Origin: Prevotella sp. CAG:485
Lineage (GTDB): Bacteria > Bacteroidota > Bacteroidia > Bacteroidales > Muribaculaceae
Assembly (NCBI GenBank): GCA_000437495.1
Contig: FR897811.1
Coordinates: 1-30,302 of the forward strand
DNA length: 30,302 bases
Direction: 5' to 3'
Below the pieces are notes generated by a model that was not told the DNA's origin, did no database searches, and worked only from the letters and a program-made list of their open reading frames with translations. Shown here piece after piece: positions 16,458-25,885 of the stretch; position 1 is the stretch's first letter, and the number at the start of each line of letters is the position of its first letter. A program made the translations under genes and the position numbers.

Positions 16458-19400
16458 ATGATGAAACCATTTCTCCGACTCTCACTATCCGTGTTTTGTG
16501 GAGTCTCCATCGCCGCTGCGGCGTGGGCGGGGGCAAGTGCCATTTCGCCGAAAATGCAACAGCAAGGCGAAGGCTCATTCCAAAACACATCCCTGAGCAA
16601 GGCTGCCAAGGACACTAAGGGAACGACGCAACGCAACCCCAACGTGCGTCAGGCTACTTTCCGTGCCGGCGAGGCGCCGCTGTATCTCTATGCGGCGGTG
16701 ATGAACTCTGACGGCTGGACTCCCAATCTCCGCGAGCCCGGTATCTTCCGCTACACCCTCAACAGTGCCGACTGCAACCGCACCAAGGTGGTCGACATAC
16801 CCCTCATCTCCAACATGTATCCGGGCGCCATCTACACACCCTAGGATGGCGGCTACTACATCATCAACGACTACGCCAAATACACTCTGATTGGCTCGGT
16901 GGTGAATGTGCACCTCTACCGCATCTCCGACTGGAGTCTGCAGACAACGAAGCAGAAAGTGCCGCACCGCTACATGTACAAGTTCGGCAATTACGACTAT
17001 CTGCGCGGCAGGGTAGTGGCACAGTTCGATTCCGACTCCACCTTGACTACCATGCGAAACGGCTTCATCGACGTGCCGGGTCTGGATTTCAGTTACGTCC
17101 CCCACGCGCTTGTGTATCCGGCATCCAAGGCCGGTGTCATTCATGCCACAGCGCAGGATACCGACGGCCTGCTTTACGCAATAGATGAGAACGGCATTCT
17201 CTGGCGTCAGTGCATCTCCAACTCAGTGCTGACCAAGGTGGGCGACACCAAATTGGGCAAAGTGGATTATTCGGGCGCCTTCATCGACCCGCTGACGAAT
17301 AATCTCTATTTTGCCGCCTACACAGCCAACCACAAATCCTCTCTCTACATCATCGACAAGAACACCGCCGCCGCCACCCATATATGGGATATAGCTCAGG
17401 GCGACGTTCTCACCGGCCTGTTCATCCCCAACCGTCCGTTGGCTTTAGAGAAGGCTCCTGCCGCTCCCTCCGAGCTGAAATGGACTCCCGTGCAGAACAC
17501 CGCATTAGAGGGTAAAATCTCGTTCAAGGCGCCCGTAACCAACTTCGACGGCTCGCCGCTGGTGGGTGAAATGAACTATGCCATTGTGGTTGATGCCGAC
17601 ACCATAAAGAGCGGCAAGATAGCCGCGGGCGCTGTAGCTTCCACGGATTACACCTTCCCCAAGAACTGGTATTATAATGTGCGTGTATCGGTGAGCAACA
17701 CCACCGGCGCCTCGCCCTATACCGTCATGGAGTATTACATGGGCCAGGACTGCGCCTCGGCACCCGGCAACGCCACACTGGTATCCGACGGCACCAACCT
17801 GAAGCTGAACTGGGAGGCTCCCACAACCACAGAGCATGGCGGCCAGTGGAAACCGGAAGACCTGACCTACGACATCATACGCTATCCCGGCAAATTCGAC
17901 GCAGGCGCAACCGCCGCCGAGAAGACGTCGCTCAAAGTGGCTACCGACGTGAAAGGCACCGCATGGCAGGAAGCTATTCCGGCTCACAGCAAGACAGTTG
18001 GTTATTACTACACCATCATCGCCAAACAGGGCGGCACAGTTTCGCATCCCTGTTATTCCGACACTCTGGTGCTCGGCAATCTCACCCTTCCCTATTACAC
18101 CGATTTCAAAGACCAGCAGGAAGCCTCCTCTTACCGCGTCTACAATATGAACGGCGACTACAAGACTTGGTACTGGATGTCGTCGTGGGATGGCGCCTTC
18201 TGCAACGAGAACTCGCACATGCCCAAAAACGAATGGCTTATCTCGCTGGGGTTTCACGCCGAGCTGGGCAAGGTGTATAAAATCACTTACGACATAAGCA
18301 GCTATACAGACGCCTCCAACGAGCTTCTGCAGATAATGGGCGGCATGGGTCTGACTCCCGCCGACATGAGCGTGGCCATCACAGACACCATGGCTTTCGG
18401 CATTGCCCGTGTGGCCAACGGCAAACGCTTCCTGGCCTACTTCACTCCTACGGCAACCGGAAACTGGAACCTTGGCTTTCATGCCGTGTCGCCTCTGAGC
18501 AGCAAGTTCATGTATCTCTATAACCTCGGCATCAGCGAAGGCACCTCTGCCACAGCTCCTAAAGCCGTTACCGAGATAAAATTCCGCAACGACGACAGCA
18601 AGACACCCTGCGGCACTCTCAGCTTCAAGGCTCCCACCGTAAGTTTCCAAAATCAGCAGCTCACCGGCAAGGTCTCTGTAAAGGTCCTCAGGGGCGATTC
18701 TCTGATTAAGACCCTTACCAACCTCACACCGGGCCAGGAGGTGAATATGCGCGACACTGTCAGCGCCAAAGGTGTCTTTACCTATCATCTGATTTCGCAA
18801 AACGATGCCGGCGAGGGCGAGGAGACCATGCTCGAGACCTTTGTGGGTGTCAACATCCCCGGTCTGGTGACTGAGCTGAAGGGTCATGAGATTCCTTCGC
18901 GTCCCGGATATGTGGAACTCAGCTGGGCCGCTCCTGAGGTGGATGCCGACAACCATCCCTTCGACACCTCCATGGCCACTTACCGCCTTGTCAACACCAA
19001 GAACAACGAAGTGTTGATTGATAACATCAAGGAGACGTCGATAACTTACAAGGTCTGCGAACCTGAAGATTTGGCCAACTGGTACAACTTCGGCATCATT
19101 ACCGTTTCGAGTGCAGGAGCCTCCAAGAAGGGCGTAAGCATATCGCCCCTGTCGGTAGGCAAACCGTTGGAAATGCCTTTCATTGAGCCGTTTAGCGGCG
19201 TCGCTCCCACGCAGAACTGGATTCGCTCCTCGTTCGGCAACACCACTTATGCTTATCTGGTAGACGGTCAGGCCACCGATTCGCAGAACAAGAAAGACTA
19301 CAGCGAGAACGGCGACCGGGGTCTGGTTGGCTTCCGTGTAGGTTCCTATTCCGATGAGTTCTGGGGCGCTCACCGTTCGCTGAAGATTAAAATCACCGGC

Positions 19401-21067
19401 GAACATCCCGAGATGTCGATTTGGGGCTATTGCTCACCCGGCTGTCATAACCCCATTGACCTGATGGTGAATGAAACCGGTTACGAAGCCGGCTGGAAGG
19501 TGATAAAGACTGTGGAACTGGACGCCGACAAATATGGCTGGAAACGCTTCTCGGCCTCGCTCGAAGAGTATAAGGGCAAGTCATCCAGGTATGCTTCCGC
19601 CAGCGCTGCGAAAACTTCACCATGAACATTGTTGACCACTTTGCTGTGGACAACGTCCTGAGCAAGGATCTCTATGCAGGTCGTTTCAACTTCGACTACG
19701 ACCTCACTCCCGACAAATCTTACAAGCTCATGGTGCCCGTCACCAACATCGGTCTTGAACCGGCTTCGGGCTATACTCTCAGCGTGGTTCGCGACGGCTC
19801 TCTCGTTACAACTCTTCCGGGAGTGGCTCTCAATGCCGGCGAAACTCGCGAATTTACCTGCGACCTCGACATCAACAACGGTATGTCGAAGATGCTTGGC
19901 TACAAGGCTTATATCGATTGGAAAGATGATATGCGCCATGACAACGACACCACCGCTGAGCAACGCTATGTTGTGAATATTCCTGATCTGCCGCGCATCA
20001 TGAGCCTCAAAGGCGTGAAAGGTGAATCGAATGTAAGCCTCGACTGGGGCGCTGCCGACCTGAGCATCGCCGACAAGGACACCGTGGAGACCTTCGAGAA
20101 TTTCCCCACCTTCAGCATCGGACAGACAGGCTCTGAGGTAGAGGGCGACAACCTTGGCAAGTTCATCACCGTGGATCGTGACGGCAAGACGCCGCTGCCC
20201 CTGAAGATTGGCAGCAAGACCTATACCTTCCCCAACTGCACGAAACCCTTCGCCTTCGCCACCTTCAACTCAACCTTGACGGATCCGAAAATCAGCTCTT
20301 CGTCATACAAAGGCCAGAACTCGGCTACCTGCCTGATTTCTTTGGCCGTTGACGGACAGAAGGACGACTGGCTCATCAGCCCCGAGTTGACCGGTCTGAA
20401 CAGCGAAATCAAAATCAGCTGTCGCTCAACTTCTGCCTCAAAGGGCCTGGAGGTGATACAGCTTTACTACTCCACAGGCTCCACGAATCCCGATGATTTT
20501 ATAGCTCTCACTGACTCTGTTGAGGTGCCGAATGCATGGTTCAACGTTACGCTCGATATCCCCTACGGCGCCAAGCGTTTCGCCATCCGCGCCATGACCA
20601 ACGGCGGCACAGCTCTGCTGGTCGACAACTTCAAGTATGTGGTGCCCGACAGCCGTTATCAGAACCTGAAGCTCAGCGGATATAACATCTATCGCAACGG
20701 CATCAAGCTCAACAGCGCTCTGCTCAACGCCCGCACATACACCGATGCCTCGGCCGATACCAAAATCGACAACTACTACACCGTAACGTCGGTCTTCGAC
20801 CGCGGCGAATCAGGCGCAAGCAACGTATTGAAGATTGACGGCACCAATAGCCTTTCTACGCTCACCGGCGACGCCCTGCGCGTAGGTACCGACGGCCGCA
20901 ATATCGTGGTGGATAATGCCACCGACGGCATAGTCTATGTCTACAATGCCCAAGGCTTCTTAGTGACCCTGCGTCAGCCTGCCCACCGCCTCGTCATACC
21001 TGTTGAGGCTCCGGGCATTTACCTGGTCCGCAGCACCGGCAAGTCGGTCAAACTCATGGTTAAGTAA
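16458..21067 (+). pseudogene. Giant secreted FN3/choice-of-anchor-J protein, copy B, broken by a stop and a frameshift
   Basis: Homologue of copies A and C, readable as three pieces. Piece 1 (16458-16844) starts with a signal peptide (MMKPFLRLSLSVFCG...) and ends at an in-frame TAG at 16842-16844. The same frame continues at once (DGGYYIINDYAKY...) to 19625, so a single CAG-to-TAG change would explain the stop. Near 19578-19582 the frame is lost: frame 0 gives YKGKSSRY, while one extra G (AAG-GTC-ATC-CAG) restores YKGKVIQVCFRQRCENFTMN and joins the last piece, which runs to 21067. Repaired length is about 1,536 residues. Domain order matches its relatives: propeller-like N-terminus, FN3 domains, anchor-J-like NEWLISL near 590 and DDWLISPE near 1303, and a C-terminal domain ending PGIYLVRS...LMVK. 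The body is otherwise open, so decay is recent or the lesions are assembly errors. Confidence 0.85.
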
Positions 21068-21095
21068 CCCTTCAGCACCAATCTATATTTAGAGC

Positions 21096-21130
21096 GTGCC
21101 ATAGAGGATAGTGATTATCCTTTATGGCAC
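21096..21130 (+). terminator. Terminator of the copy B module
   Basis: GTGCCATA (21096-21103) pairs with TATGGCAC (21123-21130), and GGATA (21106-21110) with TATCC (21116-21120) inside it, around a 5-nt loop. The exit ATTCTTTTCC is T-rich on the plus strand. It lies 28 bases past the end of copy B. Confidence 0.8.
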
Positions 21131-21158
21131 ATTCTTTTCCGCGCTTTTGTAACGTAAA

Positions 21159-21186
21159 AGGGCGCCCCGAATAAGTGGAGCGCCCT
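21159..21186 (-). terminator. Terminator of the copy C module
   Basis: AGGGCGC (21159-21165) and GCGCCCT (21180-21186) form a 7-bp GC-rich stem with a 14-nt loop, followed on the minus strand by TTTACG. It lies 38 bases past the stop of copy C and back to back with the copy B terminator. Confidence 0.75.
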
Positions 21187-21224
21187 CATGAACAAGTAAT
21201 ATTGGGGAAAAAGGGTTAAAGTGC

Positions 21225-24200
21225 TTACTTTACAAGCAGTTGGAATTTTTCTTTACCAACTCTTACGAACCAGATGCCCGGATTGACACGCACGCGCAAA
21301 ACATCACGCGGGATGCCTGAATAGGCTACCAGAGCATTGGTGTTGAAGATGGAAACAGAAATTCCTTCTGCACCTGCAACATTGATGATGCCATTGCCGG
21401 AAGTAATATTCAGACCAGTGGTTATACCCTCAACGGCAAGAGGTTTGTATAACGCGGCATTGCTGGGTTCAGATTCTGAACCGTCGGCGTATACAGCCGT
21501 TACGCGGTAATATGCCTCCTTTTTCACATTGGGGTCAAGATAGGAGAGCTCGGTTACCGGAGCGGTGTTTACCTTCTCGTCATCGCGATAGATATTGAAG
21601 CCAACCGGCTTGTCGATGCGGCGTTCATAAGTGATGTCGTCGATTTGCAGCATATAATTGTCGTAAGCCATGCTGCGGATGGCGAAGTATTTGGCGCCTT
21701 CGGGAATATCGACGGTGTATTCTGTCCAGGCTTTGGGCACACTGCTTACCCTCTTGACTCTGTGAGCTTTAAAGTCGTCTGTTGTCTTTCCCGTTGTGGA
21801 ATAGTAAACGTTAAAGCTTTCGGCATAGCTAGAGCTGTAAGACTTGGCAAAGAAGCGAATGGTCTGAGCTTTGCCGCTCAGCTCCGGCGAGATAAGCCAG
21901 TCATCCTCGTCATCGTCCGACAGACAATAGAGGCTTGCCAGATACTTGTTGCCGCTGTGGGCTTTGAAAGTGCTGTTGGAACTGAAGTTTTCATGTGAAG
22001 CATCGAAGACGAAGAAGGACTGCAACGACTTCTTGGGAATACCAGGAATTTCAATGTTATCGAAGCCTCCCACGGGTTCCTGGTCAGCATCGATGAATGT
22101 CCACTCTCCAACGCCGGAATTGGCAAACGACGGATAGCTCTCGAAATCATCGGTTATGGTGTCGAAATCATTCTTAGAGAAGAGGTCCGACTCCCATTTC
22201 AGGCTGGCGCCGTTAACGGACTCAATGGCAGTAACTGTGAGATTTGCGGGCGCCTCGCGATTGGTAATGGTTCTCAATACTGTTACCGGTGAGGAGACAT
22301 TGTCTGACTGCTTCTGGTCGGCTTCATAGACCACTTTAGCGTGATAATGGCAAGTGTCGGGGTCGTTGAAGCTGTAAGTCTGGTTCAGGGCTATGGAAGC
22401 GGACTTCATTGAAGCCAAATCAACGCCGGGGAGAGTCATCACCGGCTCTTCTCCACCGTTTTTATAAAGCTCAACGGAGTACTCATTACCGGAGATGGCA
22501 TTTATGCCGTTGTTGGCAACGCTGAGACGGAGTTCGAACTTCTCGCCGCGCTTGGCGCTTGAGGGTCCGGCAAAGTTAGCGGCAGTGAGGTTTATGTCTA
22601 CATTGTCGTGTACCTTGATAACATCTATTGGTACGTAAGAATAGCTCTTTGCCACAACCCTGATGGCCAGGCGCACAACACTGCCCTTAAAGGCGTCGAG
22701 ATTGACTGATACGGTTCCCCAGGCATTGCGATTGGATTTGCAAAGCTCATCTACAGTGCCTTTCAGCACTTCATGCCAGGTGTCGTCGCTTTCCCCTGTT
22801 TTTTGCAGCAATATGCGCACCTCGTTGGTGTTTGCATAGCCTTGGCTATCGCTAAAAATATTATAAGTAGCGAACGAGAATGTGGGCTTCATGGCATTTT
22901 TCAAATCCACTTTTGCCGTGTAGAGTGCCACTTCGTCATCAAGAGCACCAAACTGAGCGGCAACGAAACCGCCTGTGCCGTCGGCATCATCTGAGAGCAA
23001 CTGACCGTTTTGGCATAACGTCCATTTCGCGCTCTCCCCGCTGATAACTTCAACGCCAACAGGGGTGCTCGGCTCGCCGTTGTCAAACGACTCAATGTAT
23101 GTGGGCAGCAGAGGCTGTCCCACGGGGAGCATATTGCTGACCACCGCGTTCGATTTTCCCTCCGTGGTAGCGGCAACAACTGCAACAGAGGCGAAAATCT
23201 GAGATTTGCCGTCGTTGACTTTCCAAGTGTAGGTAGTGTCGGTCAGATTCTCGGCCAATACATCACCTGTGGCGACATTATACACCGAGTATGTAACATT
23301 TGAAGGTAACATAACGTGGCCATGAATGTCGGTCTTGGGTGCTTCCCATTTCACCTCCACCGTGCCGGGCACTGTTTCCTTGATGTTGAGGTTCTCTACA
23401 CCGGTAGGCTCGAAGAGGCCTATATATTCTCCTATCTGAACCTTTGGACCGGGTCCGTAGGTATTAACCGCATAAACATCAAACTCATAATAGTTGGCCG
23501 AACCTACCTTGACAGTCATGGAGAACTCATCACCGGCTGCAGAAATATTTGCTGTACCAACCTTATTGCCATTCCTTTCCACCACTACGCTCTCGATGGC
23601 TGTAAGTTCGCCACCGGCAGCGTTCACTGCGGGAGCTTTGCCCGAAATGGTTGCATACTTCGGTTTCTTCGGATCAAGGGTAATCTTAAGGTCGGTTACC
23701 GTACCGGGAGTGCGTCCGTCCACTTCCTCAACCATGATTTTGTCGATGAAAACATTTGTGTCGTATGCAGGGCTGCATCCGTGGATTCCGATGTAATATA
23801 TGCCGTCTTCATCCACTTTGAAGTATTCGCTGAAGTCCGTACCCCAGTAAATATTGCTGCGGGGTACTATTACCTTTGTCATCGCCTCTGCCTTAGGCTC
23901 CTTGCCGTAGTATACCTCTATGATGTCCGGAGCATAAGTAAAAGCGTCGGAAAATGCATACGTCGAAAATTTATAGAGTTGCGAAGCCTTGAGTTTGAGA
24001 GGCGGCGCAATCAGCCAGTCATCCATATCTGCCGCAGTGTTGCCTTTAATGCAGGCCGACTTGTTAGATTGCTTGTATTCAAACTTGTTGCCATCTTTGT
24101 TTGCGTCAATCACGGTGAAGAGGTCGAAGTCATCCTGAGTGCTGAAATCGGTGCTCCAAGGGGTTGTATTCTCGTTTAGGCTGACATGGTTCGATTCGCC

Positions 24201-25745
24201 GGGAGCCGAAACATTGCCGTTGTAGGCTGCTGTTACGGTATAATAATATACGCAGTACTTTTCGGGGATGCTTACAGCGTCGTAAAACGTTGTTTCGGTG
24301 ATATTTGAGGCGACAGTGACCTCGCCGGGGAAGCGTGTTACGGTATAGGTAACCTCGGAGGGATTGATATAGCCGCCGTTTACAGATTCGCTGACGGGGT
24401 TCCAGCTTACGGTGAACTTGCCGTTGCCGTATACGGCATTAACAGTCGGCGACTTGGGCGTGTCCTTACCTATGAAAAGTGTAATATCGGCCGACTGGCT
24501 GTCGCCCTCGGCATTGGTCAGTATTACGGAGAAGGTATAATTTCCGGCTGAGGGGAGAACGATTGTCTCAGTAGTTACTTCAGCTCCGTATGCTGTGGTG
24601 CCGTTGGCCACCTGCTTGCCGTTGGCCAGTACGCGGTAAGTGAGCGCGCCGGCACCGGTTTGTCCGCCTTTTGTTGTGGTAGGCACTTTGAAGCTGACAG
24701 TGCCGCTCAGCGCGCCGTTGGCGAAATGAGCAGCTAAGTCGGTAGCCTGTCCGGGCACTCCGTCGCTTACCGTTTCAGGAATGTGCATGCCTATTATCTC
24801 GTCGTTTCCGCTCAGCGTGCCCATCTTGGTTACATAACCGCTGGGGAGGGAAACGCGGTAGATAGAGCTGGCGCCTTCCTCGGTCATTACATTCCAGTAT
24901 ATGGCTCGTGTGTCCTTGTCGTAGCAGCCCGAGGATATATAGGGAGTAGCGATGTCGGTATTGCTTATGAGGGTTTTGCTGCCCGTTGTCTTGTCGACCT
25001 GATATAAAGCACCATTGAAGTCAAGTGCCCAGAGCTTGTTGTTTTCGTCGATTACCATCGTATGGAACATACAGTTGTCGACAATTCGGGTTACGGGGTA
25101 ACCGGCGGTGGCATTTAGTGCCATTCTGCCGAACATATATCCGCCGGTGCCGTTGTTGAAGCAACCATATACGGAGCCGTTGTCGTAGGCAAGAGCCACC
25201 GGCAGTGAGGTTACCGGTACTTTTACGGTGGAAGTGCGGACCCATGTCTCGGCGTTGTATGCATCAATGTAACATTCAGTGTTACCATCGTTATCCTTGA
25301 CGGTGCGACCTTGATAGAATGTGTCTCCCACAAGGATACCGGCCCAGTTGCCGGCTATCTCATTGTTGCCCGAGATGTTGAGGAAGTTATTGCCGTCGGG
25401 AGTGAAGCTCCACATACGGTGGGCTGTGCGGGTGGTAGAAGAAATTACAACTCCACGAAGGGTGGGGAGTGAAGCTTCGGCGCCGGCAAGGGATGCAGCG
25501 TCGAAGAGCGGGGTCGAACTATGCCTCTTTGGCAGGGTCCGTGTCCGAGAGAAGAGTGAGCCGAATTTTGTCTGTGGTTTGTAGATCAGCTCGGGAACAT
25601 TCTGACTCACCAACGACATGACGTCGGTTGAGACAGGCGTTGACCGGCCGGGACTGAAGCGGCCGATAATCTGAGCACTGACCGACTGGCAAAAAAGCCA
25701 TGATAAGGTCAGCCACATAATGAGAATCGTAGTTTTAGGTCTCAT
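21225..25745 (-). CDS. Giant secreted FN3/choice-of-anchor-J protein, copy C
   Basis: 1,506 residues, intact. Signal peptide MRPKTTILIMWLTLSWLFCQ... with likely cleavage after SVSAQ. A propeller-like N-terminal region (about 90-330) has repeated short motifs on 'what is shown or measured' strands. FN3-like domains follow (GKFTVSWNPVSE, GTVEVKWEAPK), with choice-of-anchor-J domains marked by DDWLIAPP near 574 and DDWLISPE near 1280. A CARDB-like segment (about 1047-1155) starts at VDINLTAANF, and the C-terminal ~70 residues end PGIWFVRVG...QLLVK. The anchor-J motifs are within a few residues of those in copy A, so the whole architecture is homologous. No enzyme motif is seen; the role as secreted or surface-attached binding protein is inferred. 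It lies 140 bases downstream of regulator 2 on the same strand. Confidence 0.87.
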   Translation of the reverse strand: MRPKTTILIMWLTLSWLFCQSVSAQIIGRFSPGRSTPVSTDVMSLVSQNVPELIYKPQTKFGSLFSRTRTLPKRHSSTPLFDAASLAGAEASLPTLRGVVISSTTRTAHRMWSFTPDGNNFLNISGNNEIAGNWAGILVGDTFYQGRTVKDNDGNTECYIDAYNAETWVRTSTVKVPVTSLPVALAYDNGSVYGCFNNGTGGYMFGRMALNATAGYPVTRIVDNCMFHTMVIDENNKLWALDFNGALYQVDKTTGSKTLISNTDIATPYISSGCYDKDTRAIYWNVMTEEGASSIYRVSLPSGYVTKMGTLSGNDEIIGMHIPETVSDGVPGQATDLAAHFANGALSGTVSFKVPTTTKGGQTGAGALTYRVLANGKQVANGTTAYGAEVTTETIVLPSAGNYTFSVILTNAEGDSQSADITLFIGKDTPKSPTVNAVYGNGKFTVSWNPVSESVNGGYINPSEVTYTVTRFPGEVTVASNITETTFYDAVSIPEKYCVYYYTVTAAYNGNVSAPGESNHVSLNENTTPWSTDFSTQDDFDLFTVIDANKDGNKFEYKQSNKSACIKGNTAADMDDWLIAPPLKLKASQLYKFSTYAFSDAFTYAPDIIEVYYGKEPKAEAMTKVIVPRSNIYWGTDFSEYFKVDEDGIYYIGIHGCSPAYDTNVFIDKIMVEEVDGRTPGTVTDLKITLDPKKPKYATISGKAPAVNAAGGELTAIESVVVERNGNKVGTANISAAGDEFSMTVKVGSANYYEFDVYAVNTYGPGPKVQIGEYIGLFEPTGVENLNIKETVPGTVEVKWEAPKTDIHGHVMLPSNVTYSVYNVATGDVLAENLTDTTYTWKVNDGKSQIFASVAVVAATTEGKSNAVVSNMLPVGQPLLPTYIESFDNGEPSTPVGVEVISGESAKWTLCQNGQLLSDDADGTGGFVAAQFGALDDEVALYTAKVDLKNAMKPTFSFATYNIFSDSQGYANTNEVRILLQKTGESDDTWHEVLKGTVDELCKSNRNAWGTVSVNLDAFKGSVVRLAIRVVAKSYSYVPIDVIKVHDNVDINLTAANFAGPSSAKRGEKFELRLSVANNGINAISGNEYSVELYKNGGEEPVMTLPGVDLASMKSASIALNQTYSFNDPDTCHYHAKVVYEADQKQSDNVSSPVTVLRTITNREAPANLTVTAIESVNGASLKWESDLFSKNDFDTITDDFESYPSFANSGVGEWTFIDADQEPVGGFDNIEIPGIPKKSLQSFFVFDASHENFSSNSTFKAHSGNKYLASLYCLSDDDEDDWLISPELSGKAQTIRFFAKSYSSSYAESFNVYYSTTGKTTDDFKAHRVKRVSSVPKAWTEYTVDIPEGAKYFAIRSMAYDNYMLQIDDITYERRIDKPVGFNIYRDDEKVNTAPVTELSYLDPNVKKEAYYRVTAVYADGSESEPSNAALYKPLAVEGITTGLNITSGNGIINVAGAEGISVSIFNTNALVAYSGIPRDVLRVRVNPGIWFVRVGKEKFQLLVK

Positions 25746-25767
25746 GAGGTTTGAATTAGAATTTTCG

Positions 25768-25775
25768 CAAATTTA
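25768..25775 (-). promoter_or_regulatory. -7 box upstream of secreted protein copy C
   Basis: TAAATTTG on the minus strand, 22 bases before the ATG at 25745, in the 140-base gap after regulator 2. No TTTG -33 box at standard spacing, again suggesting a promoter that needs an activator. Confidence 0.55.
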
Positions 25776-25816
25776 AGTGCGTAATTCTAATTCTCTATCT
25801 TAAAAAGAGACCTGAT

Positions 25817-25840
25817 TGTAACTATGCTTGTAAAGTTACA
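25817..25840. promoter_or_regulatory. Possible operator: TGTAAC inverted repeat upstream of copy C
   Basis: TGTAAC (25817-25822) and GTTACA (25835-25840) are perfect inverted half-sites with a 12-base spacer. They lie about 45 bases upstream of the copy C -7 box, between it and the regulator 2 stop. The position suits an activator site. I found no identical pair upstream of copy B, so the assignment is weak. Confidence 0.25.
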
Positions 25841-25885
25841 GCATAAGTTGCGATTCTGCAGGCAAGGTCACGCGAAGGAGATTAT

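Noticed and set aside
17505..19406. A 633-residue open frame on the minus strand inside copy B
   Set aside because: It is antisense to a well-supported secreted protein with FN3 and anchor-J motifs. The frame is open because of GC-rich codon bias on the coding strand; it shows no domain, signal or start context.
19578..19584. Programmed -1 ribosomal frameshift in copy B
   Set aside because: The site GGCAAGT is not an X-XXY-YYZ slippery heptamer and I see no clear downstream pseudoknot. A plain deletion, given the additional TAG in the same gene, is simpler.
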